Source of the DNA: Betaproteobacteria bacterium
GTDB lineage: Bacteria; Pseudomonadota; Gammaproteobacteria; Burkholderiales; SG8-39
Direction of reading: 5' to 3'
Assembly (NCBI GenBank): GCA_947482825.1
Contig: CANKMT010000025.1
Location: 1 to 58,377, forward strand
Length of the DNA stretch: 58,377 nt
Shown here piece by piece: positions 9,085 through 18,020 of this stretch. Below the pieces are notes generated by a model. That model saw nothing but the letters and a program-made list of their open reading frames with translations, made no database searches and was not told the DNA's origin. The position numbers were made by a program, and so were the translations under genes. The first letter of the stretch is position 1; the number at the start of each line of letters is the position of its first letter.

Positions 9085-9313
9085 AGGAAAAAATGGGGCC
9101 AAAAACAAAAATCAAAAACAAAAATGGGGCCCAAAAACAAAAATGGGGCCAGGCTCGATTTTCACAAAAAAGGGGCCAGGTTCGATTTTCCGCGCAGGCA
9201 ATCGAATCCCATTGATCCAGCAGAAAATCGAGCCTGGCCCCTTTTTTGTGATTTTCCGCGCAGGCAATCGAATCCCATTGATCCAGCAGAAAATCGAGCC
9301 TGGCCCCTTTTTT
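9085..9313. repeat. REP-like nested palindrome cluster 1
   Basis: The gap between the convergent sulfatase and asmA genes is filled by copies of a motif GGGGCCAGGYTCGATTTT, in both orientations. A 66-bp unit is repeated head to tail (9184-9249 and 9250-9315), and each unit ends in an inverted copy followed by a T-run. The outer arms can form long hairpins with T-tails, so the cluster probably also ends transcription from both sides. The motif resembles REP sequences associated with TnpA_REP transposases; no such transposase gene is present in the window. Confidence 0.85.
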
Positions 9314-11392
9314 TCAGCGCCCGAAGAGCCCCTTCAGCTGGTCCTTGATCTTGTCCTGGACCTTTGTTTTCACTTCTTCCTTCTTGTCGTCGATTTTCTG
9401 CTTGGCCGCGGCGTTGGCCATTGCGTTGATATCGACTTCGTACTTAAGGGCGCTGAATGGGCCTGAGATACGCACCGGCACCATGAGACCTTTGAGGTCG
9501 GAAGCCTCCTTGCCGCCTTGGCCTGCGGCCGTGGCCACCAGCGTGGCCTTGGCGACGTAGTCCAGGCTGTCGGCGCCGATGTTGATGTCGCCCTCCCCCC
9601 CAAGCCGCAACAGCGGCGATTTCATCGACAGGTCCGAGTTGTGCGCAATGCCGTTCCTGATCGTGAAGCTCGCCTTGAGTTCGGTGAAGTCGGTCTTCTC
9701 GGCGGCGCTCGCGGCCTGTGTCTGCGAGGGGCGCCCCCGGGCCGCGCTAAGCGCGTCTTTCGCCGAGCGAACCGCGGCGCCGATGTTGATGCCTTTGAGC
9801 GCGCCGTTTGCAAGGTTGAGCGAAGCTGAGCCGTTCAGCGCCTGCTTGATTGCACTCGCCGTGGCGCCTTGGCCGGTGACGTCGATCGTCACGTTGCCCT
9901 TGCCTTCCAGCATGTCCTTGTCGGCTGCATCCTTGAGGAGCGGACCGATGCTGATACCCGAAAGCGTTTGCTTCAGGCTGACCTGCGGAGTCGCCGCCGC
10001 GACGAGGGCAAGGGCGCCCGTCATCGTGCCTTGGTAGAGGATGGCCGCAAGCGGGTTCACTTCGAGCCGTCCGGCGCCGGCTTTCACGTCCATGCGCACG
10101 TTCTGCAGGTTGAGCTTCGACATCTTGAGCGCACCGATCTTGACGCTGCCGCGCGCGGTGAGCGTTTTGATCGCCGAAAAATCGAGTGGCTGCTCGGGTT
10201 TGCCCGATGCGCCTTTTGCGCCATCGGCATTGGCGGCCGGCTTGGGAGGTGCATAGCGATCGACATCCAGCTTGTCGATGTTGAGGTCGAAAACATAGGA
10301 AGGCGGATCGAAGCGCGCGACGCCCGCTTTGCCATTGATGCTCGACTCATCGAACTTGGTGGTGAACTCGAGACTCGCGACCTGCTTCGGGAGGTCGGCG
10401 TGCGCCGCACCGGTGAGGTTGAGCGACAAGGGCTTGTCCGGGGATTTCGCGTCGGTCAGCCCTACGCTTGCGACCAGCTTGGGCAAATCGAACTTCGATG
10501 TTTCGAGATTCGCCGCAAGCGGCGTGGCGAGCCTGGCCTTGATCGTGCGCTCGCCCTGCTTGGCATCCAGTTCGAGGGTCAGGCCGGCAGACTTGAGCGA
10601 TTTGGCGTCGCCTTCGACGTCGCCTTTCAGGCTCAGCGCAAGCGGGTTCATTCCAGCCGCTTCGCCCTTGAGGCTGAAATCGAGTCCTTCGAGCTTGAAT
10701 CGCTGCGTCCCCGTATCGAGGGTGACGCGAGTCTTCAGGCGGGCCTCGAGACTGGCCTTGGGCTGGGTCGCCGTGAGGCCTTGCACGGACAGTTCGATAT
10801 CGCTCGGCGTGCCTGCGGCGATCCTCCCGGTCTTGAGGCTCACTTTTCCGACGCTGTATCGGGCGCCGGTCGCTTCATCCGCGTAGGTGAAGCCCGCGTT
10901 GTCGATCAGTACGTGGTCGATGTTGAATTGCATCGGCTTTTGCGCTTCCTGCCCGCCGGCCGGCGGCGTCGGCCCGGGTTTCTTGTTCTTGTCCTTGCCG
11001 ATCAGGTCATCGATGTTGCTCGAACCGTCCTTGCGCTTGAGCACGTTGGCCCGCAGTCCGCGCACTTCGACCTGGCTTACCACGAGCTGTTTGGAAAAAA
11101 GCGGCATGAATTGGAGTGCCACCCGCACCGATTCGACCGAGGCGAACTCCTTGTTGCTGGCGTGCTCGGACAACGAGATCCCGGCGAGGTTTGCGCCGAT
11201 CGTCGGGTAGAAAGACAGCTTGATGTCGCCGCCGATTTTCAGCGTGCGGTCGAGCTTATCCTTCACCAGTTGCTGGATTTGGGGCTTGTAGTCGTTCGGG
11301 TTGAAGGTCGCGGCCACAAAAGCCACAAGCGCTCCGGCAATGAGGCCTATGCCGGCCGCGGCCAGCAGGATGTACTTCAGGATCTTCGGCAT
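9314..11392 (-). CDS. AsmA family protein
   Basis: A 692-residue protein from the ATG at 11392. One N-terminal membrane segment (YILLAAAGIGLIAGALVAFV) is followed by FNPNDYKPQIQQLVKDK, the classic AsmA start. The AsmA_2-like C-terminal region holds GKGNVTIDVTGQGAT and LNLANGALKGINIGAAVR. AsmA-like proteins are thought to act in the periplasm in phospholipid transport to the outer membrane. The C-terminus is Lys/Glu/Asp rich (about residues 665-692). The gene is divergent from ggt and convergent with the sulfatase. Confidence 0.9.
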   Translation of the reverse strand: MPKILKYILLAAAGIGLIAGALVAFVAATFNPNDYKPQIQQLVKDKLDRTLKIGGDIKLSFYPTIGANLAGISLSEHASNKEFASVESVRVALQFMPLFSKQLVVSQVEVRGLRANVLKRKDGSSNIDDLIGKDKNKKPGPTPPAGGQEAQKPMQFNIDHVLIDNAGFTYADEATGARYSVGKVSLKTGRIAAGTPSDIELSVQGLTATQPKASLEARLKTRVTLDTGTQRFKLEGLDFSLKGEAAGMNPLALSLKGDVEGDAKSLKSAGLTLELDAKQGERTIKARLATPLAANLETSKFDLPKLVASVGLTDAKSPDKPLSLNLTGAAHADLPKQVASLEFTTKFDESSINGKAGVARFDPPSYVFDLNIDKLDVDRYAPPKPAANADGAKGASGKPEQPLDFSAIKTLTARGSVKIGALKMSKLNLQNVRMDVKAGAGRLEVNPLAAILYQGTMTGALALVAAATPQVSLKQTLSGISIGPLLKDAADKDMLEGKGNVTIDVTGQGATASAIKQALNGSASLNLANGALKGINIGAAVRSAKDALSAARGRPSQTQAASAAEKTDFTELKASFTIRNGIAHNSDLSMKSPLLRLGGEGDINIGADSLDYVAKATLVATAAGQGGKEASDLKGLMVPVRISGPFSALKYEVDINAMANAAAKQKIDDKKEEVKTKVQDKIKDQLKGLFGR

Positions 11393-11461
11393 CGGATTCG
11401 ACTTTCCATTGTTCTCACGCGGGACCGGCACAGGTTGCCCGCCGTCCAGTATTCTACGTCC

Positions 11462-13249
11462 ATGAATCCCTCCGCCCAGAGCAACCGAGCCTATCGCGTT
11501 GCGCCGACCGAGCACACCACCTTCTATCCACGACTCTTCGGCACGCACGGCGCCGTGGCGGCGAGCCACCACCTTGCGGTCAACGCCGGCGTCGACGTCC
11601 TCAAGGCCGGCGGCAACGCAATCGATGCCGCCGTGGCGGCCACCTTCGTCGAGGGCCTGGTCGATCCGCAGATGAACAGCATCGGCGGCGAATGCCCGCT
11701 GCTCGTGCGCCTCGCCGGGAGCGACAAAGTGATCGCGCTCAACGGGAACATGGCCGCTCCTGGACGCGCGACGCCGGAGGAGTTCCGCCGCCGCGGCCTG
11801 GATCACGTGCCCGACGAGGACATCCTGGCCGCCGGCGTGCCCGCGACCTTCAGCGCGCTGATCACCGCGCTCACCCGTTTCGGCACGCTCAGCCTTGCGG
11901 ATGCCGTGGCGCCTGCCGTTGAGCTTGCGAAGAACGGTTTTCCGATTTCGAACGGCTTGGTGAACCAGCACAAGTTCGGACTGGCGGCGCTTGCGCCGAA
12001 ATTCAATGAGTGGCCGGGCAGCCGTGCGCTCTACCTGCCCGGAGGCGGCGTGCCTGGAGTGGGCTCGCTCATGAAGAACGAGGCGTTGGCCCGCATGTAC
12101 GAATATCTCGCCAACGCGGAGCGCAGCGCGGGCGGCGATCGTCCGGCGAAACTTCAGGCGGCGCACGATGCGTACTACCTCGGCGATGTCGCGGCGGCGA
12201 TCGTGCGGTTCTGCAAAGAGCGTGACGGCCTGCTCGAGCGCAGCGACTTCGAGCGTTTCCGCACGATGGTGGAGGAGCCGGCGCGCTACGAGTTCGGCGA
12301 AGCCACGATCTACAAATGCGGATTCTGGACTCAGGGCCCGGCGATGCTGCAATCCCTTTCCATCCTGCGCAACTTCGACCTGAAGGCGATGGGCCACAAC
12401 AGCGCTGACTACCTGCACCTGCTGATCGAGGCGGTCAAGCTCGCCTTTGCCGACCGTGAGCAATACTACGGCGACCCGGCGCAGGCGCTGGTGCCTGGCG
12501 AAGTGCTGCTCTCGAACGAGTACGGAAAACAGCGCGCCGGCCTCATCGACCCACGGCGCGCAAACGACCAACTGCGGCCGGGCGATGCGTGGAAGAACGC
12601 CGCGCTGCTGCCTGCCGACGAACGCTTTACACCCCAGCCTTGGGGCGCCGGCACAGTGCACGTGGACGCCATCGATGCCGCGGGGAACATGGCTTCATTC
12701 ACTCCGAGCGGCGCCTGGCTAGCTTCGGCGCCGGTGATGCCGGAACTCGGCCATCCGCTTTCGACGCGCATGATGACTTTCTACCTGCAGCCGGCCAACC
12801 ACCCGAACGTGGTGGCGCCGTTCAAGCGGCCGCGCACCACGCTCACGCCTTCGCTCGCGTTCAGGAACGGCAAGCCGTGGATGACCTTCGGCACCATGGG
12901 CGGCGACCAGCAGGAGCAGTGGTCGCTGCAGTTCATCCTCAATCGCGTGGCCTTCGGCATGACGCTGCAGGAGGCGATCGAGGCGCCGAAGCTTTCGTCG
13001 GACCATTTCCCGGGTTTCTTCGCGCCCCACAGCCATTTCCCGCAGCACGTCCGGGTCGAGGAAAGGGTCGGCAGGAAAGTGCTCGACGAACTCAGGCGCC
13101 GCGGGCACCTCGTGGATCTCGCGCCCGACTGGTCCGAAGGGTTCCTCTCCGGCGCCCAGATCGACGCAGACACCGGCGTTCTCGAAGCCGGCTGCGATCC
13201 GCGCGGCTCGAAGTCGGAGGTGTTTCCGGCGTTTGCCTACGCCTGGTAA
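11462..13249 (+). CDS. Gamma-glutamyltransferase family protein
   Basis: A 595-residue Ntn-hydrolase. The family start GTHGAVAASHHLAV and the block AGGNAIDAAVAATFVEGLV are clear. The predicted autoprocessing nucleophile is Thr398 in GAGTVHVDAID, followed by the family's conserved tail (LTPSLAFRNGKPWMTFGTMG). It lacks an evident signal peptide, so it may be a cytoplasmic acylase-like member rather than a periplasmic glutathione hydrolase. The long open frame upstream in the same phase lies opposite asmA and is not coding. Confidence 0.88.
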   Translation: MNPSAQSNRAYRVAPTEHTTFYPRLFGTHGAVAASHHLAVNAGVDVLKAGGNAIDAAVAATFVEGLVDPQMNSIGGECPLLVRLAGSDKVIALNGNMAAPGRATPEEFRRRGLDHVPDEDILAAGVPATFSALITALTRFGTLSLADAVAPAVELAKNGFPISNGLVNQHKFGLAALAPKFNEWPGSRALYLPGGGVPGVGSLMKNEALARMYEYLANAERSAGGDRPAKLQAAHDAYYLGDVAAAIVRFCKERDGLLERSDFERFRTMVEEPARYEFGEATIYKCGFWTQGPAMLQSLSILRNFDLKAMGHNSADYLHLLIEAVKLAFADREQYYGDPAQALVPGEVLLSNEYGKQRAGLIDPRRANDQLRPGDAWKNAALLPADERFTPQPWGAGTVHVDAIDAAGNMASFTPSGAWLASAPVMPELGHPLSTRMMTFYLQPANHPNVVAPFKRPRTTLTPSLAFRNGKPWMTFGTMGGDQQEQWSLQFILNRVAFGMTLQEAIEAPKLSSDHFPGFFAPHSHFPQHVRVEERVGRKVLDELRRRGHLVDLAPDWSEGFLSGAQIDADTGVLEAGCDPRGSKSEVFPAFAYAW

Positions 13250-13405
13250 AAAAGTAAAAAAGTAAAAAAGGGGCCAGGCTCGATTTTCGGGCAAAAAAGG
13301 GGCCAGGTTCGATTTTCGGCGCAGACCATCGAGTCTCTGCGGTTGAAACGAAAATCGAGCCTGGCCCCTTTTTTGAAAATCGAGCCTGGCCCCTTTTTTA
13401 CTTTT
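13250..13405. repeat. REP-like nested palindrome cluster 2
   Basis: This gap lies between the convergent ggt and MetE-like genes. Two forward copies of GGGGCCAGGYTCGATTTTC are followed by a spacer of about 30 bases and then two inverted copies, giving one palindrome inside another. A-runs on the left and T-runs on the right make it a bidirectional terminator-like structure. The spacer differs from that of cluster 1, so the two are related rather than identical. Confidence 0.85.
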
Positions 13406-14425
13406 TTACTTGTATTTCTTACGGGCGAGGGCGGCGCCGGCGGCGAGGGCTTTGAGCTTGGCGATCGCGATCTCGCGATTCATCGGCGCCATGCCGCAGT
13501 TGGTGCAGGGAAACAGGCGGTTCTTGGGGACGTATTTCAAGGCGCGGCCGATGGTCGATGCCACTTCGGCGGCGGTCTCGATCTTGTCCGAGGCCACGTC
13601 GATCACGCCCACCAGCACGTCCTTGCCCCTGAGCAGCGCCATCAATTCGATCGGCACGCGGGAGTGGATGCATTCGAGCGAGACCTGGTCGATGCTCGAC
13701 TTGGCGAGCGTCGGGAAGATCTGCTCGTACTGGCGCCATTCCTGGCCGAGCGTCTCCTTCCAGTCGGTGTTCGCCTTGATGCCATAGCCGTAACAGATGT
13801 GCACGGCGGTCGTGCACTTGAGACCCTTGGCCGCACGCTCCAGAGCCTTGATGCCCCAGACGTTCACTTCCGCCATGTAGACGTTGAAGGCCGGCTCGTC
13901 GAACTGGATCACGTCGACGCCGTCTTTTTCCAGCGCGCGCGCTTCCTGGTTGAGCAGGGCCGCGAAAGCCATTGCCATCTTGACCCGATCGCCGTAGTAC
14001 TCGTCGGCGATCGTATCGACGATGGTCATCGGCCCGGGCATCGTGATCTTGAGTTTCTTCTTCGTGTGAGCGCGCGCGATGCCGGCTTCGATCTTGTGCA
14101 CGCGCCCCTTGAGCTTCAGCGGGCCGATGACCCGGGGCACCATCGCGTCGTAGCGATTGTTCCGGATGCCCATCTTGACCTTGTGCTCGAAGTCGATGCC
14201 TTCGACGAACTCGAGAAAGCCGTGCACGAAGTGCTGGCGCGACTGCTCGCCGTCCGAAACGATGTCGATGCCGGCGTCTTCCTGCTCCTTCAGCCAGAGC
14301 AGTGTGGCGTCGCGCTTTGCTGCGGCGAGTTCAGCGCCTTCGGCCTTCCACTGCGGCCAGAGTTTCTGCGTTTCAGCGAGCCACTCCGGCTTGGGAAGAC
14401 TGCCTGCGATCGTCGTCTTGAACAT
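13406..14425 (-). CDS. Cobalamin-independent methionine synthase C-terminal-like protein (MetE/UroD superfamily)
   Basis: A 339-residue protein equal to the catalytic C-terminal half of MetE. The likely zinc ligands are His209 and Cys211 (VHICYG), Glu251 (SLECIHS) and Cys310 (CTNCG); DEPAF at 176-180 is the conserved substrate motif. The N-terminal MetE half is absent, as in the archaeal-type and many accessory homologues that use other methyl donors. Probable role: methyl transfer from a folate or another donor to a thiol. Repeat clusters flank it on both sides. Confidence 0.85.
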   Translation of the reverse strand: MFKTTIAGSLPKPEWLAETQKLWPQWKAEGAELAAAKRDATLLWLKEQEDAGIDIVSDGEQSRQHFVHGFLEFVEGIDFEHKVKMGIRNNRYDAMVPRVIGPLKLKGRVHKIEAGIARAHTKKKLKITMPGPMTIVDTIADEYYGDRVKMAMAFAALLNQEARALEKDGVDVIQFDEPAFNVYMAEVNVWGIKALERAAKGLKCTTAVHICYGYGIKANTDWKETLGQEWRQYEQIFPTLAKSSIDQVSLECIHSRVPIELMALLRGKDVLVGVIDVASDKIETAAEVASTIGRALKYVPKNRLFPCTNCGMAPMNREIAIAKLKALAAGAALARKKYK

Positions 14426-14665
14426 GCAAAAAGGGGCCAGGAAAAAGGGAAAATGGTGTCAGAGTCGAATTTCTGACGTGACCGCGGGAAAAATGGGGAA
14501 AAATGGGGCCAGAAAAATGGGGCCGAAAAATGGGGCCAGGCTCGAATTTCGGCGCAGACCGCGGAAATTCATAGGCCTCCAACGAAATTCGAACCTGGCC
14601 CCATTTTTCCGAACCTGGCCCCATTTTTCAAATTCGAGCCCGGCCCCATTTTTCTGGCCCCATTT
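14426..14665. repeat. REP-like palindrome cluster 3
   Basis: A dense array between two minus-strand genes. It contains a variant motif ATGGTGTCAGAGTCGAATTT near 14453-14472, several truncated copies of AAAATGGGGCC, a full forward copy near 14531 and inverted copies at about 14585-14660. The variant motif recurs at 21288 and, more weakly, at 41481, which ties this family to the SDR-associated repeats further right. The number of partial copies suggests repeated insertion into older copies. Confidence 0.8.
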
Positions 14666-15739
14666 TTAGGCGACGGCGCGCAACCCCGGCTGCTCGGCCT
14701 CGATGGCCTTGTTCAGCATGTTGATCGAATGCACGCCGCCCGAATCGCCGCCGACGTTGATGCGCGGCGCGTCCGGGCTTTGGTTGGTGCGGATCTGTTG
14801 CTGCTCGAAGAGTGCCCAGTCTTGCTTGAACGCCACTTCGATCTGGCCGAATATCATGTCGGACATCGCCTGGTCCTGGGGTTTCTTGTCCTGGCCCTGG
14901 GCCCAGAAGTAATGGGTCGAGGTTTCGGTTTCGGGCGTGATGAGATTGAGGTTCACCAGTCCGATGCCGCCGAGCTTGCCGCCCTCGGGGGCGCCGTGCT
15001 TGGCGATTTTTTCTCGTGCGTTCTGGCCATGCGGCGCGGCGCCCGACCACAGGCGGATCACCGAGGGCTTGGTATAGCGCAGCAACTGCCAGCGATCGCA
15101 CTTCCCGCCTTTGAAGTCGGCCGCCTTGGCGTAGGTCGGAGGCGGATCGCTGTTGACCATCCAGCGATGGACCTGGATGTCGTTCTCGCCGCGGATCGTC
15201 TTTATGTCGGCCTGGTCGATCAGCGCGTAGTTGCCGATCGTGGTGGCGTGCACGAAGGTGAGGTGCGTGAGGTCCATCAGGTTCTCGATGATGAACTGGT
15301 AGCGGCCCTTGACCGGGTACATGGTGCCCTTCCAGCCCCAGTTTCCGTCGTCGAGGAACGAGAGATCGGGGATCTGCGAGTGGTCCGCGCTCTCCGGTTC
15401 GGCCATCCAGATCCACAGGCAGTGGTTGCGCTCGACGATCGCATAGCTCTTGACCCGCGCGTTGTCGGGAATCTGGTCCTGCGAGGGGATCTTCACGCAC
15501 TTGCCGCTCGCATCGTATTCGAACCCGTGATAACCGCACTGGATGCGGTTGCCGATCACGGCGCCGAGCGACAACGGGTAATGGCGGTGGCAGCACCTGT
15601 CTTCGAGCGCCGCGACTTTGCCTTCCATGTCACGATAGAAGACGATCGGCTCGCTGCAGATCATGCGGGAAAGTATTCCTCCCGGTTGCAGGTCCTTTGC
15701 CCAACCAGCCATGTACCAACCCTTGCGCAGAAACGCCAT
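14666..15739 (-). CDS. Rieske non-heme iron oxygenase, alpha subunit (VanA-like)
   Basis: A 357-residue ring-hydroxylating or O-demethylating oxygenase. The Rieske centre is CCHRHYPLSLG followed by QCGYHG, giving ligands Cys49, His51, Cys68 and His71. The mononuclear iron site is in DLTHLTFVH (His159, His164). The opening AGWAKDLQPG resembles vanillate demethylase and related oxygenases. A reductase partner is not adjacent. The gene is divergent from the ABC importer operon, with 165 bp between the starts, so joint regulation with substrate uptake is possible. Confidence 0.88.
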   Translation of the reverse strand: MAFLRKGWYMAGWAKDLQPGGILSRMICSEPIVFYRDMEGKVAALEDRCCHRHYPLSLGAVIGNRIQCGYHGFEYDASGKCVKIPSQDQIPDNARVKSYAIVERNHCLWIWMAEPESADHSQIPDLSFLDDGNWGWKGTMYPVKGRYQFIIENLMDLTHLTFVHATTIGNYALIDQADIKTIRGENDIQVHRWMVNSDPPPTYAKAADFKGGKCDRWQLLRYTKPSVIRLWSGAAPHGQNAREKIAKHGAPEGGKLGGIGLVNLNLITPETETSTHYFWAQGQDKKPQDQAMSDMIFGQIEVAFKQDWALFEQQQIRTNQSPDAPRINVGGDSGGVHSINMLNKAIEAEQPGLRAVA

Positions 15740-15904
15740 GTCGGCCTCCCTATTTGTGAAATTGGTGAACGTGAGGGCTATGGTATGCCGGATTTTTTCG
15801 CCAGCAAACCTTTGCTTGACGCGCTACGGACCGTTTGCGATGCTTGTTTCACAACGCGGTGCGCGAAAAGGCGCAATGTTGCGCCGCAATAACAGGAGAC
15901 AAGA

Positions 15905-17116
15905 ATGACTCGATCCTTGCGATTCACAACAATGGCCGCGCTCGCGCTCGGCGCGGTGGTTTTTGCCGGTCCTGCTTCCGCAAAACTGGGTTCCTGCAAC
16001 GACCCGATCCTCCTGGGCACCACGATTTCGGAGACCGGCCCGTTCTCCACGCTGGCCGACAAGTGGCGCAAAGTCACCGAAGCCTTCGTCGATGAGGTCA
16101 ACAAGGGCGGCGGCATCATGGTCAAGGCCTGCAACAAGAGAGTGCCGCTCAAGATCCTCGTCTATGACGACCAGAGCGTGCCGGCTACCGCGGTGGCGCT
16201 CTACGAGAAGATGGCCACGGTCGACAACGTCGACTTCTTCGTCGGCCCCGACTGGTCCTCGATGGGCGGGCCGGTGCCGCCCATAGGCGAAAAGCACAAG
16301 ATCCCGATGGTCGCGGCCAACATCGCCACGCCGGCGCTCTATGACCGCGGCCTGAAGTATTTCTGGGGCACGCCGTTCCCGGTCGTGCCGCGCTGGTCGG
16401 AGCGCTATTTCGACATGCTCTCCAAGGTGAACCCGAAACCGCAGTCGATCTTCTTCGTCACCCACGACAACCCGGTCATGAAGGGCATCACGGGTTTCTG
16501 GACCAAGAAGGCCGAGGCGCAGGGCATGAAGCTGGTGGGCAACGAAACCTTCTCGCCCGACCTCAAGGACTTCACCGCGATGATCTCGAAGATCCGCGCC
16601 GCGAAGCCCGACATCATCTACATCTCTTCGTTCGACGGCGCCTCGGTGCCGCTGGTGCAGCAGATGCGCCAGCTCAAGGTCAAGGCCATGGACGTGCACC
16701 ACGTGATGCTCACCGGGTCGCTGCAACGGCAGGTCGGCAAGGACATCGAGGGCATGACGGGCGAGCTTGCGTGGTATCCGGGCATCAAGGGCGACTACAG
16801 TGACCTGGTCGAAACGGTCATGAAGAAAGCCGACGTCAGCATGTTCGACTACATCTGGACGCTCGGGCGCCTGTCGTCGTACCTGGTGATGATGCAGGCC
16901 ATCGAAAAGGCCGGCGCGATCGACCGTGAGAAGGTCAAGGAGGCGCTCTACAAAGGCACGTTCAAGTCGCCGGCCGGCGACATCGTGTTCGACGAGCGCG
17001 GCTTCCCGGACAACGGCGCCTTCACTGTGCAGATGCAGGGCGGCAAGATCACCGTCGTGTGGCCGACGAACGTCGCCACCGGCAAGCTCGTGTGGCCTTC
17101 GCCGACCTGGCAGTAA
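15905..17116 (+). CDS. ABC transporter substrate-binding protein, branched-chain amino acid type
   Basis: A 403-residue periplasmic binding protein. The signal peptide (residues 1-26, ending GPASA) and the type I fold text (LGTTISETGPFSTLADKWRK) fit the LivK family. A ribosome binding site (AGGAGA) sits about 7 bases before the ATG at 15905. It is the first gene of an operon that continues with two permease domains and two ATPases. The ligand is unknown; LivK-like proteins in this group bind amino acids, amides or aromatic acids. Confidence 0.9.
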   Translation: MTRSLRFTTMAALALGAVVFAGPASAKLGSCNDPILLGTTISETGPFSTLADKWRKVTEAFVDEVNKGGGIMVKACNKRVPLKILVYDDQSVPATAVALYEKMATVDNVDFFVGPDWSSMGGPVPPIGEKHKIPMVAANIATPALYDRGLKYFWGTPFPVVPRWSERYFDMLSKVNPKPQSIFFVTHDNPVMKGITGFWTKKAEAQGMKLVGNETFSPDLKDFTAMISKIRAAKPDIIYISSFDGASVPLVQQMRQLKVKAMDVHHVMLTGSLQRQVGKDIEGMTGELAWYPGIKGDYSDLVETVMKKADVSMFDYIWTLGRLSSYLVMMQAIEKAGAIDREKVKEALYKGTFKSPAGDIVFDERGFPDNGAFTVQMQGGKITVVWPTNVATGKLVWPSPTWQ

Positions 17117-17147
17117 GAAGGGCAACGAAGACGCCGCCTGGCGCCGA

Positions 17148-18020
17148 GTGTCGATAGAGGCCCTCGTCCAGGTCCTGATCGGGGGCATTCTCCTCGGCGG
17201 GCTGTATGCGCTCGTCGCTTTCGGCCTGTCGCTGATCTATGGCGTGGTCCGGATCCTGAACTTCTCGCACGGAACGCTGCTCGCAGTGGGCGGCGTTGCG
17301 GCGAGCCTGCTGTATGCAAGTTTCAAGCTGCATCCGGTCGTTCTGATGCTGATCCTGGTGCCCGCGCTTTTCGTGTTCGGCTACCTCTTTTACACGTTCC
17401 TCCTGCAACCGCTCGAGAAGCGCAGCCATTTCGAATCCACGGTGGGCACGGTGCTCGTCACCGTGGGCGCGCTGCTGATCCTTTCGGACGTCACCGCCAA
17501 GCTCGCCGGGGCCACCCAGCGCAATATCCCGATCCGCTTCGAGGCCATCGAGATCGGTGAGATCGTGATCTCGACCACCCAGATCTGGATCCTCGCCGCG
17601 ATCGCGGTGCTCACCATTGCCATGCAGGTCTTCCTGCGCCGCACCTGGTTCGGGCGCGCAATCCGCGCGGTCACGCAGGATCCGGTGGGCGCGAGGATTT
17701 GCGGCGTGGACAGCAGCCGCATGAAGGCGGCGACCTTCGCCTTCGGCTCCTCGATCGTCGCGGTCGCGGCGGTGCTGTACACGATGTCGTTCCCGGTCGA
17801 CCCTTACATGGGGTTCGGCCTCACGGTCAAGGCTTTCACGATCATCATCCTCGGCGGCATCGGCAACCTCGTCGGCGCGCTGCTCGCCGGCCTCTTCCTC
17901 GGCGTGGCCGAAGGATTGACGGGGTTCTTCTGGAAATCGGAATGGGCGCCGGCCCTTTCGGTGATCCTTTTACTCGTGATCCTGGTGGTGTTTCCCAAGG
18001 GGCTCGGCCGCTCCAGATGA
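17148..18020 (+). CDS. livH: Branched-chain amino acid ABC permease LivH type
   Basis: A 290-residue inner-membrane permease. The start chosen is GTG 17148, because the LivH pattern begins at once (LIGGILLGGLYALVAFGLSL, then NFSHGTLLAVGG). The conserved coupling region EYAIRAVTQDP-like text appears as GRAIRAVTQDPVGAR and the end shows GGIGNLVGALLAGLFLG. The stop overlaps the next start as ATGA, so the genes are translationally coupled. Confidence 0.9.
   Translation: MSIEALVQVLIGGILLGGLYALVAFGLSLIYGVVRILNFSHGTLLAVGGVAASLLYASFKLHPVVLMLILVPALFVFGYLFYTFLLQPLEKRSHFESTVGTVLVTVGALLILSDVTAKLAGATQRNIPIRFEAIEIGEIVISTTQIWILAAIAVLTIAMQVFLRRTWFGRAIRAVTQDPVGARICGVDSSRMKAATFAFGSSIVAVAAVLYTMSFPVDPYMGFGLTVKAFTIIILGGIGNLVGALLAGLFLGVAEGLTGFFWKSEWAPALSVILLLVILVVFPKGLGRSR

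Noticed and set aside
9184..9315. Tandem 66-bp units considered as a small CRISPR array
   Set aside because: The units are identical throughout, contain inverted arms and have no variable spacers or cas genes nearby.
9869..13249. A single 1126-codon plus-strand open frame covering asmA and ggt
   Set aside because: Its first half lies opposite asmA and has the composition of an antisense shadow; recognisable protein starts only at ATG 11462 (ggt).
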